NCBI GenBank assembly: GCA_947165435.1
Contig: CAMVAI010000011.1
Location: 1 to 52,393, forward strand
Length of the DNA: 52,393 bases
Direction of reading: 5' to 3'
Source of the DNA: an uncultured Prevotella sp.
Lineage (GTDB): Bacteria; Bacteroidota; Bacteroidia; Bacteroidales; Bacteroidaceae
Positions within the stretch are counted from its first letter, which is position 1; the number at the start of each line of letters is the position of its first letter. A program made the position numbers and the translations under genes. Positions 34,550 through 44,069 of this stretch are shown piece after piece. The notes below the pieces were generated by a model. That model was not told the DNA's origin. It worked only from the letters and a program-made list of their open reading frames with translations, and did no database searches.

Positions 34550-36264
34550 CCACCACGCTCCGTCACCTTATGCCACGTCATGGCAAGGTGCTCTTGTTCG
34601 GTATGCTGGCATGGCCCATTGCCGATGCCACGGCCCAGGACTCGCTGCTGCTGCGCGACTATCGGCAGGTAAAGCAAGCGGACCCTTGGCTGACGCATGC
34701 CAATGCTGCTGCACTCACACGGTTCTCGGCAGCAAGCATTGCACAGGCAGAGCTGTCGCTCACCAAGGGCAACGGCGGACTGACCGACTACTATGAATCG
34801 CCCAACACACTGCTGTTTGATGCCAACGTCGAAGCCTTCTACCGGCTGAGCCGTCGGACGGTGGTCTTCGGCGGCATCAGTTACAACAACTATACAGGGC
34901 GCGACATGACGGGCTCGGCATTCATCCATCCTACGCGAAAACCGTTCGACATCGTAGAAGACTCGCTCTCCAATCCGGGGCGCAAGCACCGCGACACCTA
35001 CCGGCTGACGGGTGCCGTAGGAGTGGATGTGTACAAGGGCATCGGCATCGGTGCGCGGTTAGACTATACGGCAGCCAACTATGCCAAATACAAAGACCTG
35101 CGCCACAGAAACAAGCTCATGGAGCTGGAGGCCTCGGCAGGTGTCTATGCTCCGCTGACGGCATGGCTCTGCTTGGGGGCTAACTATACCTACCACCGCT
35201 CTACAGAGAGCCTCAGCTTCGGGGTCTATGGCAAGAGCGAAAAGGTGTATAAGTCGCTCATCGACTACGGCGCATTCATGGGCATTGTCGAACAGGTGGG
35301 CAACGAGGGCTACACCGACAAGTCGCGTGAGATGCCCTTGTTCGAAGACAGCCATGCCGTCTCGCTGCAGGCTGAGGTGCGTCCGCTGTCCACACTGGCC
35401 TTGTTCGCCGCCATCACCCACAGCCGTGGCGACGGCTATTACGGCAGGCAGTCGCCCTATACCATCACATACTCCGGCCACAAGCGTCACGTCACCGCCC
35501 TACAAGGTCGCCTCACCTTCACCCCTCACGGTGCATCAACGCCCGCTGCCCCTCACCGTGCGTCAACGCCCTCTGCCCCTCACCGCGCGTCAACGCCCTC
35601 TGCCCCTCACTGTGCGTCAAGGTTTTGCCTTGACGTCTCCTACACGAACGAAAAGCTGGCGGCCCACGCCAACACCTACCGCGCCATGTCCGGCAGCAAC
35701 GAGGCCACCTACTACGAATACTACGACCCCGTGGAGACCGGCGACAAGCAATGGGACGACCTGCGCCTGACAGCCACTGCCCAATGGGGCATCCGCGGCG
35801 AGCTGCCCACCTGGGAGGTCTGTGCCGACTACCAGATGACAGCGCGCAAACAGGTGGCTTATCTCTACCCGTTCTATCGCCACCAGCGCATCACCACCCA
35901 TCAGGTAGCCCTTGCTGCCACGCGCAACATCTGCCTGACGAAGGGCGTGCTGTCGTGCATGCTGCGTGCAGGCTACCAGAAAGGCAACGGCTATCCCTTT
36001 GAGGATTTCACCGACATTCCTCCCAGCAGCAAGCAAAGCCTTCCGGCCACGATGGATGCCTTTCTCTACCGCGAATATCAATACTTAACAGCCGCCCAAT
36101 ACCGTGTGGGAGCCGGCATCAAATATGCGTTCCGCTTCCCTGGCACAGCACTGAAGACCCATGCCAGAATAAGTGCCGACTATAGGAAGGCTACCGAGAC
36201 ATACCCCTATAGCCGGGGAACCAGCCATACGCTGCTGACGGCAGCCATCGGGTGTACCTTCTAA
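34531..36264 (+). CDS. outer membrane beta-barrel protein (DUF6850-like)
   Basis: The 577-residue protein has a signal peptide (about 1-36, ending A-D-A-T-A-Q), then alternating aromatic and polar strands (F-G-G-I-S-Y-N-N-Y, G-I-G-A-R-L-D-Y, L-G-A-N-Y-T-Y-H). It ends L-L-T-A-A-I-G-C-T-F with a terminal Phe, as expected for an outer membrane barrel. I recall such proteins next to DUF4876 genes as DUF6850. A 27-bp tandem repeat inserts about four copies of P-H-R-A-S-T-P-S-A between residues 331 and 365, probably in an extracellular or periplasmic loop. Confidence 0.8.
   Translation: MLTQKIATTLRHLMPRHGKVLLFGMLAWPIADATAQDSLLLRDYRQVKQADPWLTHANAAALTRFSAASIAQAELSLTKGNGGLTDYYESPNTLLFDANVEAFYRLSRRTVVFGGISYNNYTGRDMTGSAFIHPTRKPFDIVEDSLSNPGRKHRDTYRLTGAVGVDVYKGIGIGARLDYTAANYAKYKDLRHRNKLMELEASAGVYAPLTAWLCLGANYTYHRSTESLSFGVYGKSEKVYKSLIDYGAFMGIVEQVGNEGYTDKSREMPLFEDSHAVSLQAEVRPLSTLALFAAITHSRGDGYYGRQSPYTITYSGHKRHVTALQGRLTFTPHGASTPAAPHRASTPSAPHRASTPSAPHCASRFCLDVSYTNEKLAAHANTYRAMSGSNEATYYEYYDPVETGDKQWDDLRLTATAQWGIRGELPTWEVCADYQMTARKQVAYLYPFYRHQRITTHQVALAATRNICLTKGVLSCMLRAGYQKGNGYPFEDFTDIPPSSKQSLPATMDAFLYREYQYLTAAQYRVGAGIKYAFRFPGTALKTHARISADYRKATETYPYSRGTSHTLLTAAIGCTF
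35522..35622 (+). repeat. 27-bp in-frame tandem repeat
   Basis: Units start at 35522, 35549, 35576 and 35603 (the last is partial), each CCCCTCAC followed by a G-T/C-G-C-G-T-C-A-A-C core. The period is exactly nine codons, so copy-number change would keep the frame. Confidence 0.9.
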
Positions 36265-36304
36265 TCACATACAAACCGGCCATCTCATCGCATACAAACC
36301 AACA

Positions 36305-37072
36305 ATGAAACACGTTAGAATCTTAGCCATCTCGATATTAGCCACCTTCATCACCGCCCTACAGGCTCAGCCTTCCCTGCAGCAGTTCGAAGGCCAGTGG
36401 ACCATGACCGCCAGCCCCTTTGAGGGTGGCACCGACGAAATCAGCTTCACAGCCAGCATGGCCGACCATGGGCAGTCGCTCAAATGCCATGCCGACCGCT
36501 TCATGGTGCGTAACGGGAAGTCATACCCCATGGACTGGACTATGACGGTGGAACAAGACGGCGAAAAACTAAGAATAGGATGGCTGTTGGATGCCGAACA
36601 GCCTGCCTCCACAGAGGAGTTTCAGCAGCCGGCCAGCCATTATGCCCTCTTCGGAGCCGACCCGGACGGTTCGCATCGCTACATCTACCTGCTATCCGAA
36701 AATATAGAGACGCAAAAACTGGAGGCGCTGACGCTCTGGAGCGAATGGATGCCCACGGGCAGCTCTACCTTTGCCCTGCCCAAGACACAGCAAATCTATG
36801 CCGTAGTCAGCAAGAACCGTCCCTACGACGGTGCCGTGGGTTATATTGATATATGGGCCAGCACGAAGCTGACATATATTGGCCAGCAGACGCTCCTTGG
36901 CGATGTCAACGGCGACGGCAAGGTGGATGTGTCAGACGTGGTATGTACCGTGAACTATCTGCTCAAAGGCACCGCCGACCACTTCGATGCCAAGGCTGCC
37001 GACACGAACGGCGACAACGTGATTGATGTCGCCGACGTGACAGGCATCGTCCGTATCATACGGTCTATTTGA
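36305..37072 (+). CDS. secreted protein with C-terminal dockerin-like repeats
   Basis: The 255-residue protein has a signal peptide (1-21, ending A-L-Q-A-Q), then a lipocalin-like or beta-barrel domain (about 22-190) without a recognised family. The C-terminus (about 197-255) has two calcium-loop repeats, [12 protein letters not shown] and [12 protein letters not shown], each followed by a helix. It follows the DUF6850-like gene by 40 bp and closes the operon. Its last 8 bases overlap the convergent asd gene. Dockerin-like ends on this and on the divergent protein at 28234 suggest a shared anchoring route. Confidence 0.8.
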   Translation: MKHVRILAISILATFITALQAQPSLQQFEGQWTMTASPFEGGTDEISFTASMADHGQSLKCHADRFMVRNGKSYPMDWTMTVEQDGEKLRIGWLLDAEQPASTEEFQQPASHYALFGADPDGSHRYIYLLSENIETQKLEALTLWSEWMPTGSSTFALPKTQQIYAVVSKNRPYDGAVGYIDIWASTKLTYIGQQTLLGDVNGDGKVDVSDVVCTVNYLLKGTADHFDAKAADTNGDNVIDVADVTGIVRIIRSI

Positions 37073-38078
37073 CGTTACCCACCTTAATCAGGTATTCGCC
37101 AATCTGTACGGCATTGAGGGCAGCACCCTTGCGAATCTGGTCGCCAGAGAGCCAGAAGGTCAGTCCGTTCTCGTCGCTCAGGTCCTTGCGCACACGGCCT
37201 ACGAAGACATCGTCCTTGCCGGCAGTCTCCAGAGGCATGGGGTAAGTCAGCGTCGAGGGGTCGTCCACCAGCGTACAACCGGGAGCAGCGGCAATGGCCT
37301 GCTGAGCCTCCTCTACACTGATGGGACGCTCGGTCTCTATCCACACGCTCTCGGAATGGGAACGGAGCGACGACACACGCACACACATGGCCGAGCACTT
37401 GGCATCGGTATGCATAATCTTCTGCGTCTCGTTATACATCTTCATCTCTTCCTTCGTGTAGCCGTTGGGCTGGAACACGTCAATCTGCGGAATCACGTTG
37501 TAGGCCAACTGGTGGGGGAATTTTTTCACCGTCTTCACCTCGCCGGTCTCCACCATCTCCTTATACTGCTGCTGCAGCTCGGCCATGGCGGCAGCTCCGG
37601 CTCCCGAGGCGCTCTGATACGAGCTGACGTGGATGCGCTTGATGTGGCTGATGTTCTCCAACGGCTGCAGCACCACCACCATCATAATCGTGGTGCAGTT
37701 AGGGTTGGCAATGATGCCACGCGGACGCGTCAGCGCATCCTCGGCATTGCACTCAGGCACCACCAAGGGCACGTCGTCGTCCATGCGGAAGGCCGACGAG
37801 TTGTCTATCATCACGGCACCATACTTGGTGATGGTCTCGGCATACTCCTTTGACGTACCGGCACCGGCCGACGTGAAGGCGATGTCGATGTCCTTGAAGT
37901 CATCGTTGTGCTGCAGCAGTTTCACCGTCAGCTCCTTGCCGCGGAAGGTGTACTTCGTACCGGCGGAACGCTCGCTGCCGAACAGCACCAGTTCGTCCAT
38001 GGGGAAATTTCTCTCGTCAAGCAGGCGCAGGAACTCCTGACCTACGGCGCCCGAAGCGCCCACAATAGCTACTTTCAT
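37065..38078 (-). CDS. asd: aspartate-semialdehyde dehydrogenase
   Basis: ATG 38078 begins [13 protein letters not shown], the NADP-binding motif, giving 337 residues; longer upstream frames precede the promoter. The catalytic Cys128 is in N-P-N-C-T-T, and [11 protein letters not shown] lies downstream as usual. The later [10 protein letters not shown] holds the catalytic histidine. The enzyme makes aspartate semialdehyde for lysine/diaminopimelate, threonine and methionine synthesis. It is tail to tail with the dockerin-like gene and has its own promoter. Confidence 0.96.
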   Translation of the reverse strand: MKVAIVGASGAVGQEFLRLLDERNFPMDELVLFGSERSAGTKYTFRGKELTVKLLQHNDDFKDIDIAFTSAGAGTSKEYAETITKYGAVMIDNSSAFRMDDDVPLVVPECNAEDALTRPRGIIANPNCTTIMMVVVLQPLENISHIKRIHVSSYQSASGAGAAAMAELQQQYKEMVETGEVKTVKKFPHQLAYNVIPQIDVFQPNGYTKEEMKMYNETQKIMHTDAKCSAMCVRVSSLRSHSESVWIETERPISVEEAQQAIAAAPGCTLVDDPSTLTYPMPLETAGKDDVFVGRVRKDLSDENGLTFWLSGDQIRKGAALNAVQIGEYLIKVGNVK

Positions 38079-38115
38079 AAGTCTAATTCTTTTCCGTTTA
38101 TACCTTATTCGGCTG

Positions 38116-38123
38116 CAAAGGTA
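38116..38123 (-). promoter_or_regulatory. -7 element of asd
   Basis: TACCTTTG on the minus strand, 37 bases before the ATG, followed by GCAGCC. Confidence 0.65.
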
Positions 38124-38260
38124 CAAATAAGTGGGCGAAATGCCAAATTTATTTGAGTATTTCCGAACGGAAGCACCTTCAACAACAGCGATATTCACGA
38201 TTTTACGGCACTGGAACAAAATTTTTATCCCGACAGACCCGTTATCTCGAATTATTTCAG

Positions 38261-38268
38261 TATATTTG
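38261..38268 (+). promoter_or_regulatory. -7 element of the antiporter gene
   Basis: TATATTTG ends 8 bases before the first ATG (38277). If this promoter is used, the mRNA is nearly leaderless, or the ATG at 38289 is the true start. Confidence 0.55.
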
Positions 38269-38276
38269 CAGTCAGA

Positions 38277-40415
38277 ATGACGAACATCATGTCCTATTTC
38301 CCCATCGAGAGCCCGACAGTCATCTTTTTTGTCGTGCTGCTGATTATCCTGTTTGCCCCTATCGTGATGGGCAAGCTGCGCATACCCCACATCATCGGCA
38401 TGGTGCTGGCAGGCATGGCCATCGGCGAGCACGGACTGAACATCCTGGAGCGCGACGACTCCTTCGAGCTGTTCGGCAAGGTGGGGCTGCTGTACATCAT
38501 GTTCCTCGCCGGACTGGAGATGGACCTGGAAAGCGTGAAGAAGAACTCGCGGCGGTTCCTGCTGTTCGGCATGCTGACGTGCCTCATACCCATGGTGCTG
38601 ACCTACGTCATGTCGCGCTGGCTGTTGGCATACTCTCATACTGCGTCTTTCCTCTTAGGATGTATCATGGCATCCAACACGCTCATTGCCTACCCCATCA
38701 TCTCACGCTACGGACTGCAGCGCGACTCCAGCGTCATGCTCAGCGTAGGGTCGAGCATGCTGTCGCTGTTCATGGCACTGATGATGCTGGCAGCCCTGTC
38801 GGCAGCCTACGACTCCAGCACCGGCATCACCTTCTGGCTGCTGTTCTTCGCCAAGTTCGTAGCCCTGATAGCCCTGATGGTGTGGAGCATACCCAAGCTG
38901 GCACGCTATTTCCTGCGCCGCTATTCCGATGCCATCATGCAGTACATCTTCGTGCTCAGCGTGATGTTCCTCTCGGCAGCCCTCTCCGAGGCCATCGACA
39001 TCGAGGGCATCGTGGGAGCCTTCCTCTCGGGGCTGATTCTCAGCCGCTACATACCCCATGTGTCGCCGCTGATGAACCGCATCGAGTTCATCGGCAACGC
39101 CCTGTTCATTCCCTATTTCCTCATCGGCGTGGGCATGCTCATCAATGTCGGCACCCTGTTCAAGGGCACCCACATGCTGTGGATTGTGTTTCTCATCGCC
39201 TTCTTCGGCACCTTCGGCAAGGCCGTGGCCGCCTACCTGTCGAGCCTGCTGTTCCGTTTGCCCAAAGCTGCCGGCCACATGATGTTCGGACTGACGTGTG
39301 CCCATGCCGCCGGAGCCATCGCCATGGTCATGATAGGCATGCGCTTGGAGGTCAGCCCCGGCCAATACCTTGTGAACGACGAGATACTGAATGGCGTGGT
39401 CATCATGATTCTCATCACGTGCATCATATCGACGCTGATGACCGAGCATGCCGCCCAGCAGATTATCCTGAACAACCGCCAGCACAGCACCGACCCTGCC
39501 GTCAAGACCGATGACGAGAAAATCATGCTCTGCGTGAAATATCCTGAGATAGCCCCGCAGCTGTTAGAGCTTGCCATCATGGTGCGCAACGCCAAGCTGA
39601 ACCGCAGCCTGGTGGCGGTCAACGTGGTGTACGACGACGACAAGTCTGCCGCCAACCGCGAGCACGGACTGCAACTGCTGGAACGCTTGGAGCAGCGCGC
39701 CAGTGCCAGCGACACGCACATGCAGACACAGGTGCGCCTGTCGTCGAACATCGCCAACGGCATCAAGCATGCCTTCCGTGAGTTCGGATGTTCTGAAATC
39801 ATCATGGGCATGCACGTGCATACCGATGTCAATCCCAAGTTCTGGGGCGAGTTCCTGCAGAGTCTGTACAACGGACTGAACCGCCAGATAGTGCTCACCC
39901 GCTTCGTGCAGCCGCTCAACACGCTGCGGCGCATACAGGTGGTGGTGCCGTCGAGGGCCGAGTTCGAGCCGGGTTTCTACCGCTGGCTGGAGCGTCTGGC
40001 GCGCATGGCCGGCAATCTGGACTGCCGCATCCAGTTCCATGGGCGCAACGAGTCGTTAGAGCTCATTCGCGAATACGTCAACAACCAGCATCCCACCATC
40101 CGGACCGACTATACCTTCATGGCCCACTGGAACGAGCTGCCCCGGCTGGCCGAGACCATCCGCGAAGACCACATGTTTGTCGTCGTCACCGCCCGTAAGG
40201 GTACTATCTCGTATAAGAATGCACTGGAGCGGCTGCCCAACGAGCTGCAACAGCACTTCTCCGGCAAGAACCTCATGATTATCTTCCCTGACCAGCACGG
40301 CACGCAGAAGGAAGAGAGCATGACCTTCACCACCGCCCAGCACCAGGAGGAGAGCAGCATCTACGACACAATAGCCCGATGGATTCATCGGAGCGGAAAA
40401 GTGAAAAGTGAATAA
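38277..40415 (+). CDS. CPA2-type cation:proton antiporter with cytoplasmic Usp-like tail
   Basis: The 712-residue protein has about 12 membrane spans in residues 10-390. Typical CPA2 segments are [15 protein letters not shown] and [13 protein letters not shown], and [13 protein letters not shown] near the middle. The cytoplasmic tail (about 410-700) looks like one or two universal-stress-type domains rather than TrkA-N. It would exchange Na+ or K+ for protons. The start could be ATG 38277 or 38289. Confidence 0.88.
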   Translation: MTNIMSYFPIESPTVIFFVVLLIILFAPIVMGKLRIPHIIGMVLAGMAIGEHGLNILERDDSFELFGKVGLLYIMFLAGLEMDLESVKKNSRRFLLFGMLTCLIPMVLTYVMSRWLLAYSHTASFLLGCIMASNTLIAYPIISRYGLQRDSSVMLSVGSSMLSLFMALMMLAALSAAYDSSTGITFWLLFFAKFVALIALMVWSIPKLARYFLRRYSDAIMQYIFVLSVMFLSAALSEAIDIEGIVGAFLSGLILSRYIPHVSPLMNRIEFIGNALFIPYFLIGVGMLINVGTLFKGTHMLWIVFLIAFFGTFGKAVAAYLSSLLFRLPKAAGHMMFGLTCAHAAGAIAMVMIGMRLEVSPGQYLVNDEILNGVVIMILITCIISTLMTEHAAQQIILNNRQHSTDPAVKTDDEKIMLCVKYPEIAPQLLELAIMVRNAKLNRSLVAVNVVYDDDKSAANREHGLQLLERLEQRASASDTHMQTQVRLSSNIANGIKHAFREFGCSEIIMGMHVHTDVNPKFWGEFLQSLYNGLNRQIVLTRFVQPLNTLRRIQVVVPSRAEFEPGFYRWLERLARMAGNLDCRIQFHGRNESLELIREYVNNQHPTIRTDYTFMAHWNELPRLAETIREDHMFVVVTARKGTISYKNALERLPNELQQHFSGKNLMIIFPDQHGTQKEESMTFTTAQHQEESSIYDTIARWIHRSGKVKSE

Positions 40416-40430
40416 CTATTGCCGTTGAAA

Positions 40431-40486
40431 AGTGAAAGAGAGAATAATGTACTACCGTGAAAGAGAGAATAATGTACTACCGTTGA
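40431..40486 (+). repeat. short tandem duplication upstream of the lolD-like gene
   Basis: A unit of about 27 bp containing GAAAGAGAGAATAATGTACT occurs twice in a row between the antiporter stop and the ABC gene. Confidence 0.75.
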
Positions 40487-40510
40487 AAAGAAAAAAGTGA
40501 AAAAAGCATC

Positions 40511-41185
40511 ATGATAGACATTCAAGGCATCACCAAGAGCTTCGGCTCGCTACAAGTATTGAAAGGCATCGACCTGCACATCAACAAAGGCGAGGTGGTC
40601 AGCATCGTAGGCCCCAGTGGAGCTGGCAAGACCACCCTGCTGCAGATCATCGGCACACTGGACCGTCCCGACAGCGGTACGGTGGTCATCGACCAAACCG
40701 ATGTCACCACGCTGTCGCAGAAGCGGCTGTCCGACTTCCGCAACCGCCACATCGGCTTCGTGTTCCAGTTCCACCAGCTGCTGCCGGAGTTCACCGCCAT
40801 CGAGAACATCATGATTCCCGCCTTCATTGCCGGCATGTCGAAGAAGGCCGCCCGCAGCCGCGCTGAAGAGCTGTTAGACTTCATGAGCCTCAGCGACCGT
40901 GCCCGCCACAAGCCCAACGAGCTCAGCGGCGGCGAGAAGCAGCGTGTCGCCGTGGCCCGTGCCCTCGTCAACCATCCTGCCGTCATCCTGGCCGACGAGC
41001 CGAGCGGTTCGTTGGACAGCAAGAACAAAGAAGAGCTGCACCAGCTCTTCTTCGACCTGCGCCAACAATATGGCCAGACCTTCGTCATCGTGACCCACGA
41101 CGAAGGACTGGCCACCCTCACCGACCGCACCATCCATCTGAAAGACGGGCAGATAAGACCTGAGGCTGTTACTCCCAGTGAATAG
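40511..41185 (+). CDS. lolD: ABC transporter ATP-binding protein, LolD-like
   Basis: The 224-residue ATPase has Walker A G-P-S-G-A-G-K-T (34-41), the signature L-S-G-G-E-K-Q-R (138-145) and Walker B V-I-L-A-D-E-P (158-164), with the H-loop T-H-D. The closest family is LolD/MacB-type ATPases, which drive lipoprotein release (LolCDE) or efflux. No membrane partner gene is adjacent, which is common for lolD in Bacteroidetes. LolD is therefore the likely but not certain identity. Confidence 0.85.
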   Translation: MIDIQGITKSFGSLQVLKGIDLHINKGEVVSIVGPSGAGKTTLLQIIGTLDRPDSGTVVIDQTDVTTLSQKRLSDFRNRHIGFVFQFHQLLPEFTAIENIMIPAFIAGMSKKAARSRAEELLDFMSLSDRARHKPNELSGGEKQRVAVARALVNHPAVILADEPSGSLDSKNKEELHQLFFDLRQQYGQTFVIVTHDEGLATLTDRTIHLKDGQIRPEAVTPSE

Positions 41186-41202
41186 CGGCTGCTACGCCCA
41201 GC

Positions 41203-41269
41203 GAATAGCCATTACAGGATGCGCGTGGTGAGTCCATCAGAATAGCCATTACAGGATGCGAGTGGTGAG
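41203..41269. repeat. 30-bp duplication including the 3' end of the barrel gene
   Basis: Bases 41203-41232 and 41240-41269 match at 29 of 30 positions. The second copy contains the stop and last codons of the gene at 41249, so the first is a duplicate of its C-terminal codons. Confidence 0.8.
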
Positions 41270-42037
41270 CATCAGTTTCAGCACGGGATAGACCGACCAC
41301 TTGTCGATGATCTTCGAGAGGTCGTCGGTAGCCTTCGTGCCAATCTCGTTCAGTCTCAGCTCACTGCCACCCTGATACACCTTCATGTGACCCATGAACT
41401 GCACGCCTAACTCGGCACGGAAACCGACACGGCCCTTCGGCACCAGACGGCCATAGCCCAAGCCCAGATAAGGACGGAAGGCATTCACGCGGATGTCACC
41501 ATCCACATTACCCTGACGGTCGATGTCTATCTTATACTTGTCAATCTCGGCAGCGATGGCCCCCGACCAGGCGGGGTTCTCCTGATAGATGCGGGCGATA
41601 TCGTCGCTATGTCCTTCGAGCGTAGCAATCTTCTTGCCACCGAACGAGAAGCCTGCCGTCACGAAGAAAGCATTCCTCAGTCCGAAAGGATAGGCGCTGA
41701 CCTTGAAGTCGAACGTCGTGCGGGCGGTATTGCCCTTGATATTCAGCTTGTTCAGGTTGTACGACTTGACGGTGCCGTCCAGCTGCGGAATGGTCACGGG
41801 CGTGCCGTTGTTCACGGTCACATCGCCACTGGGCTTGATGGCTACCATGAAGTTGACGCCGAAGCCCACCTCCAGATAGTTGGTGACGGGAGCCGCCACA
41901 CCGATGCTGATACCCTCGGTACCCACACCCACGTTGGCACCGAAATGCTGGAAGATGCCGAAATCATCGACTTTCTGTGCAGAAACACTCTGCATACCGA
42001 GCAGCGCAAGGCTGCATACAATTAGTAATTTCTTCAT
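41249..42037 (-). CDS. outer membrane beta-barrel protein, paralogue of the one at 50713
   Basis: The 262-residue protein has a signal peptide (1-20, ending S-V-S-A-Q) and repeated barrel-strand patterns (V-G-V-G-T-E-G-I-S-I-G-V-A-A-P). It ends V-Y-P-V-L-K-L-M-L-T-T-R-I-L. The N-terminal G-I-S-I-G/A-P-V-T-N-Y block, the F-R-P-Y-L-G-L-G-Y-G strand and the end align with the 331-residue protein at 50713. Function is unknown. It has its own TAnnTTTG promoter. Confidence 0.8.
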   Translation of the reverse strand: MKKLLIVCSLALLGMQSVSAQKVDDFGIFQHFGANVGVGTEGISIGVAAPVTNYLEVGFGVNFMVAIKPSGDVTVNNGTPVTIPQLDGTVKSYNLNKLNIKGNTARTTFDFKVSAYPFGLRNAFFVTAGFSFGGKKIATLEGHSDDIARIYQENPAWSGAIAAEIDKYKIDIDRQGNVDGDIRVNAFRPYLGLGYGRLVPKGRVGFRAELGVQFMGHMKVYQGGSELRLNEIGTKATDDLSKIIDKWSVYPVLKLMLTTRIL

Positions 42038-42078
42038 ACGGATAGCTTGTTTTAAAAGTTATAATAAGTTATTGTCTG

Positions 42079-42086
42079 CAAAGATA
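42079..42086 (-). promoter_or_regulatory. -7 element of the barrel protein gene
   Basis: TATCTTTG on the minus strand, 41 bases before the ATG. Confidence 0.6.
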
Positions 42087-42089
42087 ACT

Positions 42090-42132
42090 AAAAAAACAAT
42101 ATGCTCCAAACTTTTCAGAGGAAATTTGGAGC
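42090..42132 (-). terminator. terminator of asnS
   Basis: GCTCCAAA (42103-42110) pairs perfectly with TTTGGAGC (42125-42132); on the minus strand ATATTGTTTTTTT follows. Confidence 0.7.
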
Positions 42133-42160
42133 ACATTTGCTGAATAATCGGAAAACACCC

Positions 42161-43627
42161 TTAGAACTCTGCCGATTTCGGCGTGCGGGGGAATGGGATG
42201 ACGTCGCGGATGTTCTGCATGCCCGTCACAAAGAGGATGAGACGCTCGAAGCCCAGTCCGAAGCCGGCATGCGGACAGCTGCCCCAGCGGCGCGTGTCGA
42301 TATACCACCACAAGTGGGTCATATCCATGTTGCGGCGCTTGATTTCGGCCATCAGCTTGTCGTAGCTCTCCTCACGCACCGAGCCACCGATAATCTCGCC
42401 AATCTGCGGGAACAGCACGTCGGTGCCCTGCATCGTAGGACCGGGAGCAACGGCCCCCTTGTAGCCCACGCTGCCGGATTCGCCGGTATCGCCAGGCTCG
42501 CCGGAAGCACCGGGATTCTGCTTCATATAGAACGACTTGAAGGCACGCGGATAGTCGGTCATGATAACCGGCTTCTTGAAGTGCTCCTCCACGAGGTAGC
42601 GCTCGTGCTCCGAAGCCAGGTCGTCGCCCCAGTTGCAGGGGAACTCAAACTTCTTGCCATTCTTGATGGCCTCCTGCAGGATATTGATTCCTTCGGTATA
42701 AGGCAGGCGCACAAAGGTCTCCTTCAGTACACCCTCCAGACGCTGGATGAGCGACTTGTCTATCATCTTGTTCAGGAACTCCAGGTCGTCCTTGCAGTGG
42801 TCCAGTGCCCAGCGTACGCAATACTTGATAAAGTCCTCTTCCAAGTCCATCAGCTCCTCCTGGTCCAGGAAGGCCACCTCGGGCTCTACCATCCAGAACT
42901 CGGCGAGGTGTCGCGGCGTGTTGCTGTTCTCAGCACGGAACGTCGGTCCGAAGGTGTAGATGGCGCCCAGGGCCGTGGCACCCAGCTCACCCTCCAGCTG
43001 TCCGCTGACGGTCAGCGAGGTCTGCTCGCCGAAGAAGTCGTCGGTGTAGATGATCTTGCCGTCCTCGTCCTTCTTCAGGTCGTAGAGGTTCTTTGTGGTG
43101 ACCTGGAACATGTTGCCGGCACCTTCGCAGTCGGAGGCAGTGATGAGCGGGGTGTGGAAATAGAAGAAGCCATGCTCATGGAAGTAGGTATGGATGGCCA
43201 TCGCCATGTTGTGGCGGATGCGCATCACGGCGCCGAAGGTGTTGGTGCGCAGGCGCATGTGGGCATTCTTGCGCATGGCCTCAAACGACTGGCCTTTCTT
43301 CTGCATCGGGTAGTCATTGCCGCACAATCCGTAGATTTCCAGCTGCGTAGCCTGTATCTCGCAGGTCTGTCCGGCACCCTGGCTCTCCACCAGCGTTCCC
43401 ACGGCGCAGATGCAGGCACCGGTGGTGATCTGCTTCAGCAGTTCCTCGTCAAACTTCGCCGGATCAACAACGATTTGTACGTTCTTAATCGTCGAGCCAT
43501 CGTTCAGTGCGATAAAATCAACAGCCTTACTGCTGCGGTGGGTTCTCACCCACCCTTTCACACATATTTCTCTTCCAAAATCCGTACATTTCAGTACGTC
43601 AATAACCTTTGTTCTTTTCATATTCAT
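42161..43627 (-). CDS. asnS: asparagine--tRNA ligase with a collagen-like insertion
   Basis: The 488-residue class II enzyme charges tRNA-Asn. The N-terminal OB fold ([22 protein letters not shown]) is followed by the catalytic domain: motif 2 near [22 protein letters not shown] and motif 3 G-F-G-L-G-F-E-R. Near residues 369-398, between F-Y-M-K-Q-N and D-V-L-F-P, about 25 extra residues rich in G-x-y triplets ([13 protein letters not shown]) enlarge a loop that is usually about 10 residues. No TAnnTTTG element was found upstream; the region is filled by a repeat array. Confidence 0.96.
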   Translation of the reverse strand: MNMKRTKVIDVLKCTDFGREICVKGWVRTHRSSKAVDFIALNDGSTIKNVQIVVDPAKFDEELLKQITTGACICAVGTLVESQGAGQTCEIQATQLEIYGLCGNDYPMQKKGQSFEAMRKNAHMRLRTNTFGAVMRIRHNMAMAIHTYFHEHGFFYFHTPLITASDCEGAGNMFQVTTKNLYDLKKDEDGKIIYTDDFFGEQTSLTVSGQLEGELGATALGAIYTFGPTFRAENSNTPRHLAEFWMVEPEVAFLDQEELMDLEEDFIKYCVRWALDHCKDDLEFLNKMIDKSLIQRLEGVLKETFVRLPYTEGINILQEAIKNGKKFEFPCNWGDDLASEHERYLVEEHFKKPVIMTDYPRAFKSFYMKQNPGASGEPGDTGESGSVGYKGAVAPGPTMQGTDVLFPQIGEIIGGSVREESYDKLMAEIKRRNMDMTHLWWYIDTRRWGSCPHAGFGLGFERLILFVTGMQNIRDVIPFPRTPKSAEF

Positions 43628-43680
43628 TCCTTTTTATGCAGCGGACTGCCGCAGACCATCCGCTTTAGGCCGCCGCTAAT

Positions 43681-44064
43681 TATTTCTTGCATCGGACTGA
43701 CACGGACTTTCGCGAACTGTCCGTTTTTGCACTGCCGATCTTTATTTCTTGCATCGGACTGACACGGACTTTCGCGGACTGTCCGTCCTTGCACTGCCGG
43801 TCTTTTTTTCTTGCATCAGACTGACGCGGACTTTCGCGGACTGTCCGTCCTTGCACTGCCGGTCTTTATTTCTTGCATCGGACTAACACGGACTTTCGCG
43901 GACTGTCCGTTTTAGTCCGTAATCGTCCGATGCTTCTTCTCACAGCAGAAAGTCCGTGACAGTCCGTGATAGTCCGATGCTTCTTCTCACAGCAGAAAGT
44001 CCGTGACAGTCCGTGACAGTCCGATGCTTCTTCTCACAGCAGAAAGTCCGTGGCTGTCCGATGC
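43681..44064. repeat. facing tandem arrays of 62-bp and 47-bp G-G-A-C-T repeats
   Basis: Four 62-bp units, in register at 43686, 43748, 43810 and 43872, contain GCATCGGACT and further GGACT copies about 10 bp apart. From 43926 three units of 47 bp (43926, 43973, 44020) carry the same core in the opposite orientation (AGTCCGATGC seen on the plus strand). The whole 442-bp gap between asnS and rluB is therefore an inverted pair of arrays, with no coding frame I would trust. It could be a DNA-binding platform or a mobile or recombining repeat. Confidence 0.85.
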
Positions 44065-44069
44065 TGCTG

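Noticed and set aside
28234..37072. A cellulosome
   Set aside because: Only dockerin-like ends are seen; there is no cohesin or scaffoldin in the window, and such ends are common in this group without cellulosomes.
38079..38639. N-terminal extension of asd
   Set aside because: It lies upstream of the asd promoter, within the divergent antiporter region; [10 protein letters not shown] at 38078 is the normal start.
42101..43762. 553-codon frame antisense to asnS
   Set aside because: Complementary-frame shadow of asnS; no signal peptide or motifs.
43681..44064. Possible CRISPR array in the 62/47-bp repeats
   Set aside because: Repeats have no variable spacers and change orientation half-way; no cas genes are nearby.
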